From: Sordariomycetes sp. S80-01Y | Lineage: Eukaryota; Ascomycota; Sordariomycetes | Direction of reading: 5' to 3' | Assembly: GCA_037042185.1 (NCBI GenBank) | Contig: JAXQJY010000033.1 | Span: forward strand, 3,348,001-3,412,000 | DNA length: 64,000 nucleotides | Shown here: one piece after another, positions 57,907-64,000 of the stretch | Layout of the letters: each line of letters begins with the position of its first letter | Numbering within the stretch: the first letter of the stretch is position 1 | The notes under the pieces: generated by a model | The model's input: the letters and a program-made list of their open reading frames with translations, nothing else | Database searches by the model: none | What the model was told of the DNA's origin: nothing | Made by a program: the position numbers and the translations under genes

Positions 57907-58741
57907 GTTTGCAAAAGGAGGTTCGGGATGTAGAAGGGAAAGATGAATTCTGCGAACTCGTCACAGTCGATTAGGAGACCGTTGAGAATGCAATCCGCCC
58001 TGATCGCCAAGTGCCGGCGCCGAGCCTTTTAATAAGAATAAGTAAAATTGCAGAGTAGTACGGTAAAAGTCCCAACACTCGAATCAGTCCTATGGTTCAT
58101 TCGCCCTTGCTAAGACCCTATCCCCAAATTGAGCGATCCAACCCCAGACTTCCCCAGATGTTACACTGAGCAACGCATCATCCGTTAGACCGGTCTCTGA
58201 TTCAAATACCGGGGAAAAGGAATGGACCTCGCAAGGGCGCCAGCGCAGATTGAGATTGGTCAGAATGGACGCGTTTGCTCTGTGGTCTGTGTGCTTTGGT
58301 CGGTTCCGCCTTCAGGTGCCGCCGCCAACGTCGGCTCCGCTCTGCGACATGCTTGACACAAACCTAGTACGGTCTAGCTCGTCAAGTAGCGATCGGTTCC
58401 GCCTCGGTCGGGACCGTGTGATCACCTGAATACCCACTCCTCTGGAGTACCCCAGGAAAGGAGGGAACTTCTCCGCACTGAGCTCGCAACCGCGTGACGT
58501 CGCCGTGACCAGCGGCTCCGCTGCAGGGAACGAGGGCATTCGTGAGGGGCGAGCTCGAATCACAGTAACATGGAACGAGATGTCCCATGGTGCACCTTGG
58601 GAAAGGGTTGGGATGCTTCGCTGAGCAAGATATTTAACGAACTGTGTTTCCACGTTGATGGATGTGGTGACTGATTAACCTTGCCACCATCTTCATAACC
58701 TCGCAGCTTATACAAGACACAACAACGCCACAGAAGCCAAG
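57907..58741. other. Divergent promoter, acetate-type transporter / FMO
   Basis: 835 bases between divergent starts. On the plus side a TATTTAA box lies at 58631-58637, 105 bases before the monooxygenase start. On the minus side an AT-rich TATTAAAA sequence lies near 58028-58035, about 125 bases before the transporter start. A sequence matching the loose FacB pattern (TCC, ten bases, GGA) is at 58398-58413. Confidence 0.5.
58631..58637 (+). promoter_or_regulatory. TATA-like box of the FMO gene
   Basis: TATTTAA lies 105 bases before the start codon, at a plausible distance for a core promoter element. Support is sequence match and position only. Confidence 0.35.
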
Positions 58742-60704
58742 ATGGCCGCAGCAGACGTTCAGTTGGCGATGCCTTCGCACATGCGCCCCGTTCCGGGCAG
58801 CATCAACATTCCCGTAGCGAAGTTTCCGCCCGCGACCAAACCCGATGTAACCGTCGATGCCGCAAAGATTGCCTCGGCAACAGTCGACACGCTCAATCAG
58901 CAGCTACAGAATCAGGACCTTACACAACTATCCCAGCTATTCACCGAAGATGGCTACTGGCGCGATCACCTCGCACTGACGTGGTCTTTCCGCACTGCAC
59001 ACACACCTGCCAGCATTCTCAACTTCCTACAGAGCTCCGCGAAATCCAAGGATGGGTTTCGCTTGAAGAGTATCGCTCTTGACGACAGCTCGTCGTGCAG
59101 AGCACCCAAAGTGGCGCCTGTGGATGCGGCTGGAGAAGTATCGGGAGTGCAGTTCTTCATTACCTTGGAGACAGCCATCGGAACTGGGGTCGGCCTTATC
59201 AAGCTTGTTCAAGATGGTGGTGCGTGGAAGATATTTACATTATACACCCGACTCGAAGAGCTTCGAGGATTCGAGGAGACCGTCAATGAGCGACGAGGCA
59301 AGGGGGTCGAACATGGGGGGAAACCAGGCCGGAAGAATTGGGCAGAGCGAAGGGAAGCTGACGCCGACTTCACCTCCACAAGTCCCACCGTGTTAGTCAT
59401 TGGTAAGTCAACCCGTCTGGAGTAATCAGACAACATCTGATTGGATTGTTTTCACAGGTGCTGGTCAAGCCGGACTTACGGCTGCCGCCCGTCTCAAGAT
59501 GCTCGGCACCGAGACCCTTGTCGTTGATAAGAACGAGCGTGTGGGCGACAACTGGCGCAAGCGATATCATCAGCTGGTGCTTCACGACCCCGTCTGGTAC
59601 GATCACATGCCCTACATGCGCTTCCCTCCGCAGTGGCCCATCTTCACGCCCAAGGACAAGCTTGCGGATTTCTTCGAGGCCTACGCCAAGCTGCTTGAGC
59701 TCAACGTATGGACGCGGACCGAGCTTGTGCACACGCATTACGACGCGGCCAAAAAGGTGTGGAAGGTCATCCTGAACCGCAAGTCCGCAGACGGCCGGAG
59801 TGAGATCCGCACATTCTATCCACGTCACATCATCCAGGCGACCGGGCACTCGGGCAAGAAGAACCAACCCGCCTTGAAAGGATTCGAGAACTTCAAGGGA
59901 GACCGGATCTGCCACTCTTCTGAGTTTCCAGGCGCCCAGCCCGACAGCAAGGGCAAGAAGGCCGTCGTTGTCGGTTCTTGCAACTCGGCACATGACATTT
60001 GCCAGGACTTCCTGGAGAAGGGCTACGATGTGACCATTGTCCAGCGATCCACCACTCATGTGGTCTCATCCAGCGCCATCACCGACATCGGCCTCAAGGG
60101 TCTCTTCGACGAGCACGGCCCAGACGTGGACGATGCCGATATTCTGCTTCACGGCGTGCCGATGTCTGTCTTGAAAGCCAATCAGGTCAAGGTGTGCGAG
60201 GCGCAAGCGGAAGCTGACAAGGAGATCCTCGAGGGTCTGGAAAGGGTGGGCTTCAAGGTCGACCGCGGCCCCGACGGAGCCGGTCTCTTCATCAAGTACT
60301 TCCAGCGCGGCGGAGGGTACTACATCGACGTCGGCGCGTCCAAGCTCATCGCCGAAGGCAAGATCAAGGTCAAGCAGGGGCAGGAGATCGACGAGGTGCT
60401 GCCAAACGGCATCCGCTTCGCCGATGGCACGGAGCTCGAGGCTGACGAGATAGTTCTTGCGACGGGCTATCAGAACATGCGAACAGAGACGCGCCTCATG
60501 TTTGGCGATGAAGTGGCTGACAAGGTCAGTGATGTCTGGGGTCTGAACGAGGAGGGCGAGATGCGCGCAATGTGGCAGCGGAGCGGCCACCCAGGGTTCT
60601 GGTTCCACGGGGGCAATCTCGCCTTATGCCGGTTTTACTCGAAACCTCTGGCGCTGCAGATCAAGGCTCAGGAGGAGGGCATGTATGAGGATGGTGACAT
60701 CTAG
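58742..60704 (+). CDS. Flavin monooxygenase with N-terminal NTF2-like domain
   Basis: Two exons, 58742-59402 and 59458-60704, with a 55-nt intron, give 635 aa. Residues from about 45 to 200 look like a SnoaL/NTF2-type fold (FTEDGYWRDHLALTWSFRT). The FAD motif VLVIGAGQAGLTAAARL starts near 217 and is built across the intron. The NADPH motif is VVVGSCNSAHD near 388, and DEIVLATGY near 550 is the ATG motif that links both sites. This fused architecture is common in ascomycete flavin-containing monooxygenases, which add oxygen to N, S or C of small substrates. The substrate is unknown; proximity to an adenylate-forming gene suggests possible specialised metabolism, but 2 kb separate them. Confidence 0.92.
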
Positions 60705-62783
60705 ATATGTCGAAGGCCTCCGCCTAAGATTGATTAGGATAGCATAGTCATCGTGTGTTGAGTATTATTTGATCAACTGTTCACCGTATCTTTAGTTGTT
60801 TTTCCTGCGAGCAGTTCCCTGTTGCTTGATCAAGATCCTCCAGGAGCATCAGGTCGCCTTCAAGTTGATCTCAACTCAATTTCAACAGCAACAGCCGGTC
60901 CTCTGCACTGAAAGACCAACTGAAGGTACCACTGCAGCACTACCCTTGAGACTGGAAGGTTCCAGAACAAGAAATGGGTCCCTTTAATTTTGGGGGTCCT
61001 GTCCACTTGAGAGCCGAAGATTGAGAACTGGAAGGAGGGAAGGAACCCCTGCCTCGACACACGCACCGCGACGTCCCCAAGATCGGATGGCGAGGCGTCA
61101 CTGTGTTGCCTTCCGCTACCACCACTTCCAGTCTGAGAACTTCCTCTCCCTCTTCAACATGGAATAAAATCAACATCGGATCTAACCCCTGCGCAGAACC
61201 ACGATGACTGACACAGACTCCCCTCCGTCCCGTGCCTTCCACCATGAAGCTGCACGAAAGGCTTAAGAAGGGGTCTCCTTCACCTCGACCTCGAAATTGT
61301 AGGTACGATTTGCTGTTACTACGCCCTTCCTCGCTTTATCGTTCAACAGACTGAGTGGTGGAAGCATGCTAACCGTTGTTCTCAGACCGCTGTTTTCAAG
61401 ACTCCCCTGATCCGGAAGCAGTCAATTAACAGCTGGAGTGAACAGGATGATCAATGGTGATGAAGTAGGCCAGTGTTCTTCCGGAGTGGTTGTTTATACT
61501 TCCAGTATTCTGGAGAAGAACGCTTGACCATCTCATGATGACATTAAGCGATAATTTGCTTCGCAACGAACGCTTACGATGAACATCAGGCTGTCCACTT
61601 GTGGTCCTTTACGGCAGCATGCATTTAGGAAAGTCACCATAGGGGCACCCCACGTCACACAGTCTTGGGAGTATCCAAATCGAGATCAAAACCCCCCGCT
61701 TATGTTGCGTTCAGCCGAACATAATCTTACAGCTCATACACGGAGTTTGAAGGAATAGCGTTCTCGGCAAGCTTGCTTAGATCGGAGACTGGCACACACC
61801 CCAGTCAACATCAAGCCTGAGCGCTCTTTAGCCATGCCACACGGTTCCGGTAGCCCGGCTACCAAGACTTACCCGTATACATTGAGAAGCAGACGCGAAT
61901 GCCCCCGGCCCCGGCCCGACCCTTTCTCTGTGGATCGATTGTGTCACGAAGTGGAATCAATGAGAAAACGTCAATTGTCAAGAGAGCATAGGCTGCAGTG
62001 TTTCCGAATTCGGTTCATTCAGCTTCCTGGGAAGGCCGATCTCTTCCGTTCTCTACATTCTCAAAACGATGGGGAGCCAACCATAACTCGGGCGTACGCC
62101 TCCTAAAACTTTAGCGCCGGCATCGACTATCTTCTGACACCATCGAACCCACATATGCACCCTCATGCGCGTCCCAACATATAACCAATGAAAATACTGT
62201 TGTGGTACGGAATAATCTGCAACTTATTCCAAAAGGAGTTATTGTTTGCGGGCGCTCTACATAGCTGAGTCTTGTTCCATGGCACTATTACGGCGCTAAC
62301 ACAGGAGTGAAACTTGGCCTCGAGACATTGAGCCTTTCCGAGGACTGAGTATCATCAACTTCGCCAAAAGTCAGACCAACGCTAAGACCGACGCCATTCT
62401 TCATATACGTCCGTGGATGTTTCGATGTCCAATAAATACGTCAAGCCTCACTTCAGTAAATAACATAAGATGCAAGGAACCGCTTGCGACAATTCTTGAC
62501 CTCCATAGTGGAGCGAGGACGTTGATCCAACTATACTGTGATTCTGAGACATTGACGTATGAGGCCACGCCATGCCCGTTTTCCTCGGCACATCCATTGC
62601 GGTCGGCAGTCACTGGCCCAACTCCATCCCGGGATTGCAAGCTAAGCCGTTGAGCTCGCCTAGGTTGCTTGGGTAGAGTCATGAGCCCGTCACGCATTCT
62701 GTGACATTATAAAACCCTTTTGATGTTCCCCTTTACCCACATGCCTGGAGACATTGTCGTCCGAAGCCTTCATCCAGTTCATC
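60705..62783. other. Gene-poor stretch before the NRPS-like gene
   Basis: 2.1 kb without a convincing gene. A short frame starts at 61242 (MKLHERLKKG...) with a possible donor site a few codons on, but no continuation I can defend. A TATA box near the right end is listed separately. Confidence 0.45.
62708..62714 (+). promoter_or_regulatory. TATA box of the NRPS-like gene
   Basis: TATAAAA lies 76 bases before the start codon at 62784. Position and perfect match make it a good core promoter candidate, with a short leader. Confidence 0.5.
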
Positions 62784-64000
62784 ATGAAACACTCCAATAA
62801 ATATACTATTAGCGAGTCGGAGGGGCCACCATGTCCCGCAGAGCCTGCTGTAAGCGATCGACTTAGCGCCGCCGCCAACAAATTCCCGTCCAAGCTTGCC
62901 GTCGCAAGCCTGCATCAATCGCCAGGACTCTATGGCGTAGGGCAGAGCTCCTCGGACACGGAATACTTACGATGGACCTACGCTGAGCTCAACGGCGCTG
63001 TCGATGTTGTTTGCGCCAACCTCCTTAGAGATGGCATCACCCAGAAAACACCACTGGTCTCGTTCTTGTACAATGAGGTTGAGTTTGTCTTGACCTTTTG
63101 GTCAGCCCACAGGCTTGGCTGCCCATTCGTCCCACTGAGCCCTCGCTCCCTATCGAACTTGGGTGAAGTTCAGCATATCTTCAACGCGATCGGACAGGCG
63201 TTGGTCGTTGCTGAAGACGGAGAAACTGCCTCAAAGCTTGATGAGATGGATTCTTCCCTCATCTTACATAAGTACATGCTGTCAAACCCGTCACCTGGCT
63301 CCGAATGGCGTTCATTTGGAATGCTACTCCAGGATTCGGGACCACCAGCCTCTCCGAGCTCTCTCGAGTCGACTTCAAAGGCGGCACCAGGTCATGACAT
63401 TGTTACTATCCTCTTTACAAGTGGGACCACGTCGATGCCTAAGGGTGTTCCACATACCGATACTACCCTCAACGCGTTCTGCCAGAATCTATCTCTTGGG
63501 GGTCGATCCGAGCGCCACGTCTTTTGCAGCGTGTTGCCGAACAACCACGCCATGGGTTACTTCTACACATTGCATTTCATGATGAATGGCAGTGCTGTAG
63601 TTTATCCTGGTCCAGCGTTCGAAGCATCCTCTGTTGTTAGAGCTCTGGCTGCCGAGAAACCCACCCACACAGCACTCGTGCCGACCATGCTGTATGCACT
63701 TTGTGAGGCCATGAAGAGCACCCCTTCAACCATCCACTCGAACTGGGAGGACATATGTCTTTCAGGAGCTTCAGTATCTCCGAAAATGATTGAACAAGCC
63801 ATATTGGAACTCGGCAGTCGGGCAGTATCCGTTGGATTTGGTATGACTGAGGGTAGTCCTATATGGAGCGAGCCAAAGTCAAACCCGCAGGACCTTTACC
63901 AAGGTTCCAACACTATTGTAGGGAGTGCCGCCCCGGGTGCGAAGGTCAAGCTCTGTAAACCTGGGGAGGAAGCCCCGGTTCCCGTGGGAGAAGAAGGTGA
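62784..64000 (+). CDS. Adenylate-forming (NRPS-like) enzyme, 3' truncated
   Basis: The frame is open from the ATG at 62784 to the right edge: 405 complete codons with no stop, so the gene continues outside. It is the N-terminal part of an ANL-superfamily adenylation domain. LRWTYAELNGAVD matches the first core region, RLGCPFVPLSPRS the second, ILFTSGTTSMPKGVPHT near 209-225 is the ATP-binding core motif (A3), and SVGFGMTEGSP near 350-360 is A5. A3 reads TSGTTSMPKG, with Ser where Gly is usual. The GMTE form resembles aryl or acyl acid-activating enzymes more than amino-acid-activating NRPS modules (YGPTE). Fungal members often continue into carrier and reductase or thioesterase domains, so this may be the core enzyme of a cluster reaching beyond the window. 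Confidence 0.85.
   Translation, partial: MKHSNKYTISESEGPPCPAEPAVSDRLSAAANKFPSKLAVASLHQSPGLYGVGQSSSDTEYLRWTYAELNGAVDVVCANLLRDGITQKTPLVSFLYNEVEFVLTFWSAHRLGCPFVPLSPRSLSNLGEVQHIFNAIGQALVVAEDGETASKLDEMDSSLILHKYMLSNPSPGSEWRSFGMLLQDSGPPASPSSLESTSKAAPGHDIVTILFTSGTTSMPKGVPHTDTTLNAFCQNLSLGGRSERHVFCSVLPNNHAMGYFYTLHFMMNGSAVVYPGPAFEASSVVRALAAEKPTHTALVPTMLYALCEAMKSTPSTIHSNWEDICLSGASVSPKMIEQAILELGSRAVSVGFGMTEGSPIWSEPKSNPQDLYQGSNTIVGSAAPGAKVKLCKPGEEAPVPVGEEG

Noticed and set aside
58196-58220. tRNA-like B-box (GATTCAAATAC)
   Set aside because: Flanking bases do not form the T-arm stem, and no A-box or acceptor stem is found at the right distance.
61242-61320. Short frame MKLHERLKKGSPSPRPRN with a possible donor
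   Set aside because: It looks like a first exon, but none of the downstream acceptors gives a convincing continuation.

Overview
The window looks like nuclear DNA of a filamentous ascomycete, most likely a Sordariomycete. Genes carry short GT-AG introns of about 45-60 nt, the beta-tubulin introns fall after codons 4, 12 and 53, and typical fungal families are present (Zn2Cys6 and bZIP regulators, OPT and MFS transporters, CipA-like oxidoreductase, dysferlin-domain protein). The genus is not provable from the sequence alone. I worked out exon structures by hand; all joined frames given here close without internal stops.

Left block (about 1-23.4 kb) is conserved housekeeping territory: the end of a membrane protein, a PP2C phosphatase, a mitochondrial PPR protein, a dysferlin-domain protein, a large proline-rich coiled-coil protein, the mitochondrial assembly factor FMC1, mitochondrial ribosomal protein L6, beta-tubulin and the GCN20-type ABCF ATPase. 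The beta-tubulin has Tyr at position 200, the classic benzimidazole-resistance residue.

Middle block (about 23.7-41.5 kb) is looser. A membrane-anchored sulfotransferase-like protein, a secreted tyrosinase with a possible 26-nt intron, a Zn2Cys6 regulator, a CipA/NmrA-like oxidoreductase and a sugar transporter are separated by 1-2 kb of apparently empty DNA. A small GPI-anchored cysteine protein, homoserine kinase and a CE16-type acetylesterase follow. Tyrosinase, regulator and oxidoreductase could form a small metabolic group, but this is inference.

Right block (about 44-64 kb) is rich in transport and regulation: an OPT transporter, a DHA1-type MFS pump, a Yap-like bZIP regulator, a Dal5-type MFS permease, a large Zn2Cys6 regulator and a GPR1/FUN34/YaaH acetate-type transporter. 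The last is divergent from a flavin monooxygenase with a fused NTF2-like domain. The window ends inside an adenylate-forming (NRPS-like) gene, so a secondary-metabolite cluster may continue beyond the right edge.

I found no tRNA or rRNA gene, no CRISPR, and no recognisable transposon or virus-derived element.
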